Of a stretch of DNA of 64,000 bases, positions 1 through 11,759 are shown piece by piece. The first letter of the stretch is position 1. Each line of letters starts with the position of its first letter. The position numbers were made by a program, and so were the translations under genes. This stretch comes from Acipenser ruthenus (lineage: Eukaryota; Chordata; Actinopteri; Acipenseriformes; Acipenseridae), in assembly GCF_902713425.1 (NCBI RefSeq), contig NC_081242.1:1137021-1201020 (forward strand), given 5' to 3'. The notes under the pieces were generated by a model that ran no database searches, was not told the origin of the DNA, and saw only the letters and a list, made by a program, of their open reading frames with translations.

Positions 1-1346
1 TGAGAGGGGAGCTCTCTTTCCTATATACCTCTATACAGCTCTGCAGTGTTGAGATCTCTTTCCTATAGACCTCTATACAGCTCTGCAGTGTTGAGATCTC
101 TTTCCTATAGACCTCTATACAGCTCTGCAGTGTTGAGAGGGGAGCTCTCGTTCCTATAGACCTCTATACAGCTCTGCAGTGTTGAGATCTCTTTCCTATA
201 GACCTCTATACAGCTCTGCAGTGTTGAGAGGGGAGCTCTCTTTCCTATAGACCTCTATACAGCTCTGCAGTGTTGAGTTCTCTTTCCTATAGACCTCTAT
301 ACAGCTCTGCAGTGTTGAGTTCTCTTTCCTATAGACCTCTATACAGCTCTGCAGTGTTGAGTTCTCTTTCCTATAGACCTCTATACAGCTCTGCAGTGTT
401 GAGAGGGGAGCTCTCTTTCCTATAGACCTCTATACAGCTCTGCAGTGTTGAGAGGGGAGCTCTCTTTCCTATAGACCTCTATACAGCTCTGCAGTGTTGA
501 GAGTGGAGCTCTCTTTCCTATAGACCTCTATACAGCTCTGCAGTGTTGAGAGGGGAGCTCTCTTTCCTATAGACCTCTATACAGCTCTGCAGTGTTGAGA
601 GGGGAGCTCTCTTTCCTATAGACCTCTATACAGCTCTGCAGTGTTGAGATCTCTTTCCTATAGACCTCTATACAGCTCTGCAGTGTTGAGATCTCTTTCC
701 TATAGACCTCTATACAGCTCTGCAGTGTTGAGAGGGGAGCTCTCGTTCCTATAGACCTCTATACAGCTCTGCAGTGTTGAGATCTCTTTCCTATAGACCT
801 CTATACAGCTCTGCAGTGTTGAGAGGGGAGCTCTCTTTCCTATAGACCTCTATACAGCTCTGCAGTGTTGAGTTCTCTTTCCTATAGACCTCTATACAGC
901 TCTGCAGTGTTGAGTTCTCTTTCCTATAGACCTCTATACAGCTCTGCAGTGTTGAGTTCTCTTTCCTATAGACCTCTATACAGCTCTGCAGTGTTGAGAT
1001 CTCTTTCCTATAGACCTCTATACAGCTCTGCAGTGTTGAGAGGGGAGTTCTCTTTCCTATAGACCTCTATACAGCTCTGCAGTGTTGAGAGGGGAGCTCT
1101 CTTTCCTATAGACCTCTATACAGCTCTACAGTGTTGAGAGTGGAGCTCTCTTTCCTATAGACCTCTATACAGCTCTGCAGTGTTGAGATCTCTTTCCTAT
1201 AGACCTCTATACAGCTCTGCAGTGTTGAGAGGGGAGCTCTCTTTCCTATAGACCTCTATACAGCTCTGCAGTGTTGAGAGGGGAGCTCTCTCTGCTATAG
1301 ACCTCTATACAGCTCTGCAGTGTTGAGAGTGGAGCTCTCTTCCCTA
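1..1346. repeat. 42/49-bp satellite with higher-order structure (left end cut)
   Basis: Tandem units share a 40-bp core (TCCTATAGACCTCTATACAG and flanks) joined by short variable linkers: a 42-bp form with 'at' or 'tt' and a 49-bp form with 'aggggagct'. The order of variants is itself repeated: at, at, ctcg-long, at, long, tt, tt, tt occurs from 51 and again from 646, a 595-bp higher-order period of 13 units. The array runs off the left edge of the window. Confidence 0.95.
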
Positions 1347-1605
1347 TTACACACAGTTTCCGCCATCTTGTCCGAACTTTACTGCCCTGTCTGTGTGTGG
1401 GTGTCTGTCTCAGTGGCTTCGTTTTGCCCTGGTGTCCACAGTCATAGTCAATGTCTGTCTCTGTCGTCTTCGTCAGCATTGTTTTAACCTTCTTAAATAT
1501 TTATAACAGCAGAAGTCCCTCATGCGCTTTCCATTGTCGAGAGGACTGACTGACTGCATGAATCTGGGAGACAAGAGTCATGTGACTTAGCTTGCCTATT
1601 AAAGG
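1347..1605. other. Unique spacer with a dispersed-repeat fragment
   Basis: No gene seen. The part at 1484-1597, read on the minus strand, matches 37007-37134 on the plus strand (shared blocks GGCAAGCTAAGTCACATGAC and GAGGGACTTCTGCTGTTA). It is therefore a copy of an unnamed interspersed repeat. Confidence 0.6.
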
Positions 1606-1838
1606 GTAGTGTGGAGTAGTGGTTAGGGCTCTGGACTCTTGACCGGAGGGTCGTGGGTTCAATCCCTGGTGGGGGGGACACTGCTGCTGTACCCTTGAGC
1701 AAGGTACTTTACCTAGATTGCTCCAGTAAAAACCCAACTGTATAAATGGGGAATTGTATGTAAAAAATAATGTGATATCTTGTAACAATTGTAAGTCACC
1801 CTGGATAAGGACGTCTGCTAAGAAATAAATACTAATAC
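1606..1838 (+). mobile_element. SINE family A, full-length copy
   Basis: tRNA-derived SINE. The head has an A-box-like GTGGAGTAGTGGTTAGGGCT and a B-box-like GGGTTCAATCCC about 40 bp later. A conserved body follows (CCAGTAAAAACCCAACTGTA), then a tail ending in GTAAGTCRCCCTGGATAAGG, GTCTGCTAAGAAATAAAT and an AAT-type microsatellite. The same tail ends the L2-type LINE at 41626-42497, which probably supplies the reverse transcriptase. Confidence 0.9.
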
Positions 1839-1880
1839 ATAAGGACCATTTTATTTTACTGTGTTACATGTTCCCATGTG

Positions 1881-2162
1881 TTGTTAATAAAGCTAATAAG
1901 AGGTGAGAGAATGGATTTTAAAGATGGTCAGCGCTCCTTTAAAGGGAGGGGCCGGTGATCGTGTTAATAAAGCTAATAAGAGGTGAGAGAATGGATTTTA
2001 AAGACGGTCAGCGCTCCTTTAAAGGGAGGGACCGGCGATCATGTTAATAAAGCTAATAAGAGGCGAGAGAATGGATTTTAAAGATGGTCAGCGCTCCTTT
2101 AAAGGGAGGGGCCGGTGATCATGTTAATAAAGCTAATAAGAGGCGAGAGAATGGATTTTAGA
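1881..2162. repeat. 80-bp satellite S80A, array 1 (3.5 copies)
   Basis: Unit TTAATAAAGCTAATAAGAGG, then a GAGAATGGATTTTAAAGA block, GGTCAGCGCTCCTTTAAAGG and GAGGGGCCGGTGATCATG, repeated every 80 bp. The same unit in the same orientation forms an 18-copy array at 19859-21275. Confidence 0.95.
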
Positions 2163-2405
2163 AATTCGGTCCTTGAGATTTCAGTGTTAACAGCTTGTGT
2201 TCTTCAATGGTTGTCTACTTGATGTAATAAAAGAAACAGATTCATTGACTGGGTTCAGCACGTTGCAAGTGTCCCACTGGCTTTGAAATCCATTATCTTT
2301 CCCTGCTCTCTTCATTACTCCATTAACACTGTGCGTGGAACGTTTGAACATGTATCATTTCTAATGACCATTTCTTTAATACCAGTCAGAATCTGGGGGT
2401 ATGTG
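2163..2405. other. Unique spacer, nothing recognised
   Basis: AT-rich, non-repetitive sequence. I see no open frame with protein-like composition, no RNA gene and no transposon end. Confidence 0.4.
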
Positions 2406-3014
2406 GAGGGAGACTGGCTGGCTAGCTGTCTGTCTGGCTGTCTGCCTGTGTATCTGTCTGCCTGTGTGTCTGTCTGTCTGTCTGCCTGTCTGCCTGCCTG
2501 TGTGTCTGTCTGCCTGTGTGTCTGTCTGTCTGTCTGCCTGTGTGTCTGTCTGTCTGTCTGCCTGTGTGTCTGTCTGTCTGTCTGCCTGTCTGTCTGTCTG
2601 TCTGCCTGTGTGTCTGCCTGTCTGTCTGTCTGCCTGCCTGTCTGTCTGCCTGTGTGTCTGTCTGTCTGTCTGCCTGTCTGTCTGTCTGTCTGTCTGTCTG
2701 CCTGTGTGTCTGCCTGTCTGTCTGTCTGCCTGTGTGTCTGCCTGTCTGTCTGTCTGTCTGCCTGTCTGTCTGTCTGCCTGCCTGTGTGTCTGTCTGTCTG
2801 TCTGTCTGCCTGTCTGCCTGTCTGTCTGTCTGTCTGCCTGTCTGCCTGTCTGCCTGTCTGCCTGTCTGGCTGCCTGTCTGTCTGTCTGTCTGTCTGCCTG
2901 TCTGTCTGTCTGTCTGTCTGTCTGCCTGTGTGTCTGCCTGTCTGTCTGTCTGTCTGCCTGTCTGTCTGTCTGCCTGCCTGTGTGTCTGTCTGTCTGTCTG
3001 CCTGTCTGTCTGCC

Positions 3015-3047
<33 letters not shown>

Positions 3048-3086
3048 GCCTGTCTGTCTGTCTGTCTGTCTGTCTGCCTGCCTGCC

Positions 3087-3135
<49 letters not shown>

Positions 3136-3158
3136 GCCTGCCTGCCTATCTGCCTGTT
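2406..3158. repeat. CTGT/CTGC tetranucleotide microsatellite
   Basis: About 750 bp of CTGT units interspersed with CTGC and TGTG variants, open in three frames because the period has no stop codon. It reads as a Cys/Leu/Ser/Val low-complexity string and is not a gene. Confidence 0.97.
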
Positions 3159-3612
3159 AAAAAATTCAAATCTAATACATGACCCAGCAGCATCTTATTG
3201 GAATTCATTGAAAAAAAAAACCCTTGGTATTTATTTGAAATCTCACCAGGTTTTCAAAATCTTGTAAAATACTGGCTCTGTGACCACAGGAGGCAGTTTA
3301 TTTATTTATTTATTTTTTAAAACGCACTTTTTTTTGTTTTACTGTAGAAAAAACAAACTCCTCCTCCGAGAAGTGTTTGCCAAGCCCAGCACAGCGATAA
3401 AGTTATCTGGAAATTTACAAAATAGCTTTCTAGAAACAGTGCCAAAGTAATCCGATAATTCGTTTGTTACTCACCGTGAACACTTGTCGCAAAACAACGA
3501 GAAATCGCGCTCATGAATGCCAACTGGCTTTGGACCTCGGAGATAAAAAATATCTTGTTTCAGCTTTTTTAACGTTACAAGGTATATGAATCCCTCACTT
3601 TCTTTTTGTCAG
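3159..3612. other. Unique spacer with a short TTTA run
   Basis: Contains a TTTA microsatellite near 3298-3318 and a poly-T run. I saw no gene. Confidence 0.4.
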
Positions 3613-4295
3613 GGCTTTGCAATGCTTCCCTATGCTTTACCAGACCTCTCTGTGCTTTACAATGCTTCCCTGTGCTTTACCAGACCTCTCTGTGCTTTAC
3701 AATGCTTCCCTATGCTTTACCACACCTCTCTGTGCTTTACAATGCTTCCCTATGCTTTACCAGACCTCTCTGTGCTTTACAATGCTTCTCTATGCTTTAC
3801 CAGACCTCTCTGTGCTTTACAATGCTTCCCTATGCTTTACCAGACCTCTCTGTGCTTTACAATGCTTCCCTATGCTTTACCAGACCTCTCTGTGCTTTAC
3901 AATGCTTCCCTATGCTTTACCAGACCTCTCTGTGCTTTACAATGCTTCCCTATGCTTTACCAGACCTCTCTGTGCTTTACAATGCTTCCCTATGCTTTAC
4001 CAGACCTCTCTGTGCTTTACAATGCTTCCCTATGCTTTACCAGACCTCTCTGTGCTTTACAATGCTTCCCTATGCTTTACCAGACCTCTCTGTGCTTTAC
4101 AATGCTTCCCTATGCTTTACCAGACCTCTCTGTGCTTTACAATGCTTTCCTATGCTTTACCACACCTCTCTGTGCTTTACAATGCTTCCCTATGTTTTAC
4201 CAGACCTCTCTGTGCTTTACAATGCTTCCCTATGCTTTACCAGACCTCTCTGTGCTTTACAATGCTTCCCTATGCTTTACCACACCTCTCTATCT
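3613..4295 (+). repeat. 40-bp satellite S40, array 1 (17 copies)
   Basis: Unit of two related 20-mers, CAGACCTCTCTGTGCTTTAC and AATGCTTCCCTATGCTTTAC, which agree at 14 of 20 positions and both end TATGCTTTAC or TGTGCTTTAC. The 40-bp unit is therefore an old dimer. Because 40 is not a multiple of 3 and no frame meets a stop, long ORFs exist in all frames with a 40-residue period. These are not genes. Two more arrays lie at 11760-13613 (opposite orientation) and 16637-17063. Confidence 0.96.
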
Positions 4296-4600
4296 ATATA
4301 TATATAAGGATTTTAGCCTTTCCTAATCTTCAGCCTCCTTTCGCGTCACTCTGTTTTATTCACAGGCTCTCCTGATCCGAGCCGGGTATTAATTATTGAT
4401 CAGGATTATTGATGAATAAAAGCAGGTGATCTCAGCAAAACCGCTGCTAATTTCGACTGAGTAATGGCAGCTTTTTTCCCTGCATTGTTGCACCCAGCTG
4501 AATCCCCTAATGAAGGGTCTGGCTCTAGTACTGGAGCAAACAAAATAGACTATGCCAGTGATTCTTCAATGTCATCTGGCTCAGCGATTCCTTTTTCCCA
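4296..4600. other. Unique spacer
   Basis: Short TA run at the junction with the satellite, then ordinary AT-rich sequence. No gene or element end identified. Confidence 0.35.
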
Positions 4601-4830
4601 CTGAGCTCTCAATTACTAAACCAGACCCTTCACTGAACTGATCGTTTGCTTAATTAGACCCCTTTGTAATCGTTTTCAGCTCTTAATAAACAGTTTACAG
4701 ATTTCAAGTTAGGAAAATGTTACGGCTGACTTGAAATCTGTTTATTAAGAGCTGAAAACAATTACAAAGGGGTCTAATTAAGCAAACGATCAGTTCAGTG
4801 AAGGGTCTGGTGAAGTAATTGAGAGCTCAG
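4601..4830. mobile_element. Palindromic MITE with about 92-bp arms
   Basis: The left arm starts CTGAGCTCTCAATTAC. The right arm ends GTAATTGAGAGCTCAG and is the near-exact reverse complement of the left over about 92 bp (for example CTTAATTAGACCCCTTTGTA against its complement). About 45 bp of unique loop separates the arms. No transposase and no clear target duplication is visible, so the superfamily is unknown. Confidence 0.75.
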
Positions 4831-4889
4831 GAATGCAAAAAACTTGGTCTTTTGGTATTTTGGGAAGTAAGGTTAAATAAAACCTATTC

Positions 4890-5066
4890 AAAGAGAAAGG
4901 GGGCTCCCTCCAGTCCAGGGCAGGCTTGAGGCACAGAGACTGAACTGCTCCCTCCCTCCCTCCCTCACCCCCCTAAGAGAAAGGGGGCTCCCTCCAGTCC
5001 AGGTCAGGCTTGAGGCACGGAGACTGCTCCCTCCCTCCCTCACCCCCCTAAGAGAAAGGGGGCTCT
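4890..5066. repeat. 80-bp satellite S80B, small array (2.3 copies)
   Basis: Unit AAGAGAAAGGGGGCTCCCTC, then CAGTCCAGGGCAGGCTTGAG, GCACGGAGACTGAACTGCTC and a CCCT-rich spacer. The same unit forms large arrays on both sides of stx1b exon 8 (27440-27850 and 28118-29474). Confidence 0.92.
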
Positions 5067-5159
5067 GTAAAATAGGTACATACTGTAATGAATAGAGCAC
5101 ACACAGAGTAGGGAATAATACAGGGAAGAGAAAACATATTAGCCATGTAGAAAGCAGCT

Positions 5160-5925
<766 letters not shown>

Positions 5926-6550
5926 GATCTTCAATGGCAATGCAGACAGACAGTGGCACTGCAATGGCAATAATGGTTCTGTATTACACTGAGGGGCGAT
6001 GGTAGCACAAGTATAGGGCAGCTGCAATGGGGTGAGGCTGGTAGAATGGGACCACAGTGTGCTGACTATACCCTACATGATCTTCAATGGCAGTGCAGAC
6101 AGACAGTGGCACTGCAATGGCAATAATGGTTCTGTATTACACTGAGGGGCGATGGTAGCACAAGTATAGGGCAGCTGCAATGGGGTGAGGCTGGTAGAAT
6201 GGGACCACAGTGTGCTGACTATACCCTACATGATCTTCAATGGCAGTGCAGACAGACAGTGGCACTGCAATGGCAATAATGGTTCTGTATTACACTGAGG
6301 GGCGATGGTAGCACAAGTATAGGGCAGCTGCAATGGGGTGAGGCTGGTAGAATGGGACCACAGTGTGCTGACTATACCCTACATGATCTTCAATGGCAGT
6401 GCAGACAGACAGTGGCACTGCAATGGCAATAATGGTTCTGTATTACACTGAGGGGCGATGGTAGCACAAGTATAGGGCAGCTGCAATGGGGTGAGGCTGG
6501 TAGAATGGGACCACAGTGTGCTGACTATACCCTACATGATCTTCAATGGC
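5926..6550. repeat. 153-bp tandem repeat, 4 copies
   Basis: The phrase GATCTTCAATGGCA recurs at 5926, 6079, 6232, 6385 and 6538, exactly 153 bp apart. Each unit includes GGGCGATGGTAGCACAAGTA and GAATGGGACCACAGTGTGCT. The copies are almost identical, so the amplification is recent. Confidence 0.95.
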
Positions 6551-6557
6551 AATGCAA

Positions 6558-6559
<2 letters not shown>

Positions 6560-6591
<32 letters not shown>

Positions 6592-6868
6592 TAATCGTTT
6601 AGCAGACGCTTTTATCCAGAGCGACTTGCAGAGACTAGGGGGGTGAACTCTGCATCATCAACAACTGCTGCTGCTGCTGCTGCAGAGTCACTTCCAATAG
6701 GAGCTCGTTTGTTTGACGTCTCATCCTGAAGGACGGAGCACAAGGAGGTGAAGTGACTCGCTCAGGGTCACACACACACAGGGAGTCAGTGGCTGAGCCG
6801 GGATTTGAACCTCCGTCCTGGTTATGAAGAAACCCGTTTCTCCAACCGCTGGACCAGCAAGCGTCCTG
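6560..6868 (-). mobile_element. SINE family B, subtype B2
   Basis: Minus-strand copy. Its head, read on the minus strand, has GGTCCAGCGGTTGGAGAAAC and a B-box GGTTCAAATCCC. The body carries the B2 block GACGTCAAACAAACGAGCTC and a GCA-rich stretch, followed by the tail AAGTCGCTCTGGATAAAAGC and a TAA microsatellite. The internal CA run is only six units here, the short state of a tract that has grown in other copies. Confidence 0.88.
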
Positions 6869-7246
6869 TTTTCTCATGTGAAATCGAGCGCATGTTAAAT
6901 TAAGATACTATTATTGCAATAGACGCGCAGTATTAATCGGTACTCTGTTATAGCAGTCAGTGCCACTTATTTGTATGACTGTAGCATTTCTGAAGAGAGT
7001 TTTAAACTTTTAATAACGTCTACCGGTCGGTCGGTGGGGGGGGGGGGGAGGGGGGGTAATGTTTTAAAAATAAAATAAAACACAGGAAAGCTAATCTTGA
7101 AGCGGCCACAGTTACAGCTCCGTCGTTTTGAGCTTCTGTTGCAACGCTTTTCTCTGGTTTGATGCAGAATCTTAACGCATTCCCCCCTCGTCCACTGTCT
7201 TAGAAAAAAATAAATAAGTTTTTTGGATGACTCGGAGCTCCGGGAG

Positions 7247-7338
7247 CCAATCACAGGGCAGCATTCCGACCCGCCCACCCTTTGATCTGCTGGAACGTTC
7301 CGATTGGCTCAGAGCGCAGGTGTGTGGATTCTGATTGG
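7247..7338. promoter_or_regulatory. Cluster of three CCAAT boxes, promoter-like
   Basis: AGCCAATCA at 7246-7254 and reversed copies GATTGGCT at 7302-7309 and 7333-7340 lie within 95 bp of GC-richer sequence. The spacing of about 30-55 bp is typical of NF-Y-dependent promoters. No matching first exon is visible, so promoter function is only suggested. Confidence 0.35.
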
Positions 7339-7414
7339 CTGACCGCTCTCTTTCGGGCAGCGTTCTCGTTAGGTCCGCTTTTGTTGCAAAGGTGTTACAA
7401 GATTTCGTGATATC

Positions 7415-7464
<50 letters not shown>

Positions 7465-7521
7465 AGGGGGTGGAATTTGTATATTTCAACATAAGTAGTC
7501 TGATTCTAAGTGGGTTTAGAG

Positions 7522-7706
7522 CAGGGGTGGGCAATCCTGGTCCTGGAGGGCCGGTGTCCCTCCTGGCTTTTGTTCCAACTGTGCTCTAAATTACTTAATT
7601 GTACTGATTATTACCAATTATTGGTCTAATTAAGTAATTTAGAGCACAGTTGGAACAAAAGCCAGGAGGGACACCGGCCCTCCAGGACCAGGATTGCCCA
7701 CCCCTG
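7522..7706. mobile_element. hAT-type MITE with 8-bp target duplication
   Basis: 185-bp element with terminal inverted repeats of about 80 bp, starting CAGGGGTGGGCAATCCTGGT and ending with the reverse complement. It is flanked by the direct repeat GTTTAGAG at 7514-7521 and 7707-7714. CAGGG ends plus an 8-bp duplication are the hAT signature. It has no coding capacity. Confidence 0.93.
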
Positions 7707-7768
7707 GTTTAGAGCATTTGACCGCACCAAGGACATTGTCTGAGCATTTTACAGCACCAGAGAACCAT

Positions 7769-7970
7769 GGAGGGTCGTGGGTTCAATCCCAGGTGGGGGG
7801 GACACTGCTGCTGTACCCCTGAGCAAGGTACTTTACCTAGATTGCTCCAGTAAAAACCCAACTGTATAAATGGCTAATTGTATGTAAAAACAATGTGATA
7901 TCTTGTAACAAGTGTAAGTCGCCCTGGATAAGGGCGTCAGCTAAGAAATAAATAATAATAAATAATAATA

Positions 7971-8000
<30 letters not shown>
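7769..8000 (+). mobile_element. SINE family A, 5'-truncated copy
   Basis: Starts inside the head at GGAGGGTCGTGGGTTCAATC, so the A box is missing. The body and tail are complete and end in an AAT microsatellite. This is the usual result of incomplete target-primed reverse transcription. Confidence 0.88.
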
Positions 8001-8001
<1 letters not shown>

Positions 8002-8169
8002 TGACTGCGTTTTTAGAGCATTTGACAGTGCCAGGGCAACCGTTTGTCATTGGAAACAATTTGTAGAGCATTGTAAGCGTTACTCTTGAAACCGTTTATC
8101 GAACTGTAACGAGAAAGCGCAGATAAGGGAACACAGACGTTACACAACAAGCAGGGAGAATGGAAATGA

Positions 8170-8250
8170 TACACTGGCCCTTTAAGAGATGAAGGCGGGG
8201 GGGGCAGGGGTTGGGGGGGGGCGCCTTGGGTCTGTGTCGTGTGACGTCAG
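8170..8250. promoter_or_regulatory. GC-box and CRE, promoter-like
   Basis: GGCGGGGGGGGCAGGGG (near 8194-8210) is followed by a palindromic CRE, TGACGTCA, at 8242-8249. An NRF1-like GCATGCGC lies further on at 8617-8624 in a CpG-richer stretch. This is the best promoter-like block upstream of the stx1b exons, but no exon 1 encoding the expected MKDRTQELR-type start lies near it. Confidence 0.35.
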
Positions 8251-8760
8251 CACTCCAGCTCAATGTCAGAGATCGCTGGAGGGAAGAGTTGGGACGGGAG
8301 AGACTTAGTTTAGGGTGCAGTAAGGACAAGTGTGGGAGAAATGAGACTGCGGGGTGTGTTTTTTCCTGTTTATTATCCACTGAGAACAACAAAATCACAC
8401 TCTAACCCCCAGCCCATAAACAAGAGCAACACGGAAAACATTTCCGCGGACCGTTACGTTTTGCACGTTTTCTTTTATTTTTTTTTAAGAGAGAGATCAT
8501 CTATTCAGAGACCCCCCCCCCAGTCCGTTGCCGTAATGTGTTCCCGTACTGTATTTGAATTCACAATTCATACCTGTAAATGTAAAAAAAAACACGATCT
8601 CGATATCACTGTCTGGGCATGCGCGCGTCATCTGTCTCCTCCGCGTTTATCGTCACGGGAGATTAATTTCTGAATGTCACGGAACGGGATATTAAATATT
8701 AAAGTGCCGTTTATCAATGAGGGACGAGACTGGCGGAGTGTAGGGGTCAGATAAAGACAG
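8251..8760. other. Unique CpG-containing spacer
   Basis: No gene recognised. It includes a poly-C run near 8512-8520 and the NRF1-like site noted above. Short open frames here lack any recognisable domain. Confidence 0.35.
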
Positions 8761-9620
8761 AAAGAAAGCCAGCAGTGGGCTGCAGTGTGGGAGGCAGTGG
8801 GGTTTGAGGAGCTCAGTGGTTAAAGAAAGCGCTGGGCTGCAGTGTGGAAGGCAGTGGGGTTTGAGGAGCTCAGTGGTTAGAGAAAGAAAGCGCTGGGCTG
8901 CAGTGTGGAAGGCAGTGGGGTTTGAGGAGCTCAGTGGTTAAAGAAAGCGCTGGGCTGCAGTGTGGAAGGCAGTGGGGTTTGAGGAGCTCAGTGGTTAGAG
9001 AAAGAAAGCGCTGGGCTGCAGTGTGGAAGGCAGTGGGGTTTGAGGAGCTCTGGTTAGAGAAAGAAAGCGCTGGGCTGCAGTGTGGGAGGCAGTGGGGTGT
9101 GAGGAGCTCAGTGGTTAGATAAAGAAAGCGCTGGGCTGCAGTGTGGAATGCAGGGGGGTTTGAGTAGCTCAGTGGTTAGAGAAAGAAAGCGCTGGGCTGC
9201 AGTGTGGGAGGCAGTGGGATTTGAGGAGCTCAGTGGTTAGATAAAGAAAGCGCTGGGCTGCAGTGTGGAAGGCAGTGGGATTTGAGGAGCTCAGTGGTTA
9301 AAGAAAGCGCTGGGCTGCAGTGTGGAAGGCAGTGGGATTTGAGGAGCTCAGTGGTTAAAGAAAGCGCTGGGCTGCAGTGTGGAAGGCAGTGGGGTTTGAG
9401 GAGCTCAGTGGTTAAAGAAAGCGCTGGGCTGCAGTGTGGAAGGCAGGGGGGTTTGAGGAGCTCAGTGGTTAGATAAAGAAAGCGCTGGGCTGCAGTGTGG
9501 GAGGCAGTGGGATTTGAGGAGCTCAGTGGTTAAAGAAAGCGCTGGGCTGCAGTGTGGGAGGCAGTGGGGTTTGAGGAGCTCAGTGGTTAGATAAAGAAAG
9601 CGCTGGGCTGCAGTGTGGAT
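8761..9620. repeat. 57/61-bp minisatellite with tRNA A-box-like core (15 units)
   Basis: The unit contains GAGCTCAGTGGTTAGAGAAA followed by GCGCTGGGCTGCAGTGTGG. Fifteen copies of GCTGCAGTGTGG are present, and units differ by an optional AGAG insertion. One unit at 9165-9175 reads TAGCTCAGTGG, an exact tRNA A-box match. The array looks like an amplified 5' half of a tRNA-like SINE head. Confidence 0.92.
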
Positions 9621-9951
9621 TTCAGTAAATAAATGACATCACCGTTTTCATGGAGACTGGAGCCTGGCTGGTCTATTTCTGGATCCTGAAAGGGAAGGCT
9701 GAATATGGAGGACTTTGAATGCTTACGCGATTTCAGCTCACAAAACACTTCCAGGAATCTGTTACATTGGTGTTATATCAAACTTTTTTTTTTAATTAAA
9801 AGCATGACGTTGTTAACACTATCCCTTAGTGTCTTTAATTACTGTGTATTGACATTGTAGTTAATTAGTAAATACCTGTGGGTTTATACATCATTACAGG
9901 GTTATTTGGCATAGTTACAATGTACTTAATGTAGAAATCTATTTGCATGAT
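9621..9951. other. Unique spacer
   Basis: AT-rich sequence between two satellites. No gene or element recognised. Confidence 0.4.
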
Positions 9952-11195
9952 ATAACCCTACCCTCAACCTCTAACCCCTAACATTAACCCACCCCTACCC
10001 TAATCCTAACCTTAACCCTCACCCCAAACCCCTAACCATAACTGTAACCTTCAGCCCAACCCCAACCCTAATCCTAACCCAAACCCCAACCCCTAACCAT
10101 AACTCTACCCTTGACCCTAACCCCCAACCCCTAACCATAACTCTAACCCTCAGCCCAACCCCAACACTAACCCCAACCCCCATCCCCTAACCCCAACCCC
10201 AACACTAACCCCAACCCCAAACCTTAAACACAACTCTAACCCTAACCCACCCCTATCCCAACCTTAATCCTACCCTTGACCCTAACCCCCAACCCCTAAC
10301 CATAACTCTAACCCTCACCCCAACCCCAATCCGATCCCCCAACCCCAATCCCAACCCCTAACCACAACCACATCCCCTAACCCCAACACTAACCCAAACC
10401 CCAGCCCCAACACTAACCCCAACTCACATCCCAAACCCCCAACCACAACCCCATCCCCTACCCTAACACTAACCCCAACCCCTAACCCCATCTCCTAACC
10501 CCAACCCCAACACTAACCCCAACCCCCAACCCCTAACCCCAACCCCAACACTAACCCCAACCCCTAACCCCAACACTAACCCCTAACTCCAACCCCATCC
10601 CCATCCCCTAACCCAAACCCCAACACTAACCCCAACCCCTAATCACAACCCCACCCCCTAACCCGTACCCCCAACACCAACCATAACCACAACACAAACC
10701 ACAACCACAACCCCATCCCCTAACCCCAACACTAACCCAAACCCCAGCCCCAACACTAACCCCAACTCACATCCCAAACCCCCAACCACAACCCCATCCC
10801 CATCCCCATCCCCTACGCTAACACTAACCCCAACCCCCAACCCCTAACCCCATCTCCTAACCCCAACCCCAACACTAACCCCAACCCCTAACCCCAACAC
10901 TAACCCCAACACTAACCCCAACCCCTAACCCCAACCCCAACACTAACCCCAACCCCCAACCTTCTAACCCCATCTCCTAACCCCAACCCCAACCCCAACC
11001 CCAACACTAACCCCAACCCCCAAACCCAACACTAACTCCTAACTCCAACCCCATCCCCTAACCCAAACCCCAACACTAACCCCAACCCCTAATCACAACC
11101 CCACCCCCTAACGCCAACCCCAACACTAACCCCAACCCCCAACCCCAAGACTAACCCCTAACCATATCTCTAACCCTCAGCCCAACCCCAACCCT
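9952..11195. repeat. Telomere-like degenerate hexamer array 1
   Basis: About 1.2 kb built from AACCCC, AACCCT, AACACT, AACCCA and similar hexamers. These are variants of the C-rich vertebrate telomere strand (CCCTAA). True CCCTAA hexamers are scattered and most common at the left end. A related array lies in stx1b intron 3. The minus strand is G-rich with many GGGG runs. Confidence 0.93.
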
Positions 11196-11759
11196 TTTCT
11201 GATACCGTTGTGTTCAATGGAAGTCATTAGCTGTCGCTGTGAGAAGATCATTTTAACAGAACGCTGCTCCGGCACAATGTGAATCTCAACGGTGTTTTTG
11301 GGGATGGATTAAAAGCAAACGGAAAGTGGGGATGGATTTTAAAAAGGAATTGAAATACAGCCTTTTATTTTGAATCCCAATTTCCCGTATTTTTTTTTTA
11401 TTATTTTTTTTCAAATACTGGCATCAGCTACTGGATTTGATATATAATACTTTGGAGATGGGCCAGCAGTCCACTTTTGCTGTTGCTTAAAATAAAACAA
11501 AAAAATAAAATAAAAACATGTGTTGCTTTTATATTTGCCGATTAGCCTATTTAGAGAGTAAAGAAATACTCTTGAGTAAAATCTTAAACATATAATATTA
11601 CATGTTAGAAACTGTAACTCAATCCCGTTCATGATGTAAAAAACAGCTATGGCCGGAGCATCATCATCAAAGAAACGACAAAAACGACATTGCAAAAAGT
11701 CTACCGGAAGCCATAATAGCAGTATTTATGTTAGATTTCATGGTAAAACAAAGTGACAG
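11196..11759. other. Unique AT-rich spacer
   Basis: No gene, RNA or transposon end recognised. Short frames on both strands lack domain signatures. Confidence 0.4.

Noticed and set aside
3171-3260. A LINE C-terminal fragment (YWNSLKKKTLGIY-like reading)
   Set aside because: Only a few residues resemble the ORF2 end and no 3' UTR or tail follows. Chance is more likely.
2283-3267. Cys/Leu/Val-rich open frames of about 290 codons
   Set aside because: Translation of a CTGT/CTGC microsatellite, open in several frames at once.
9952-11195. A true chromosome end
   Set aside because: Canonical CCCTAA runs are short and scattered, and ordinary sequence and genes lie on both sides.
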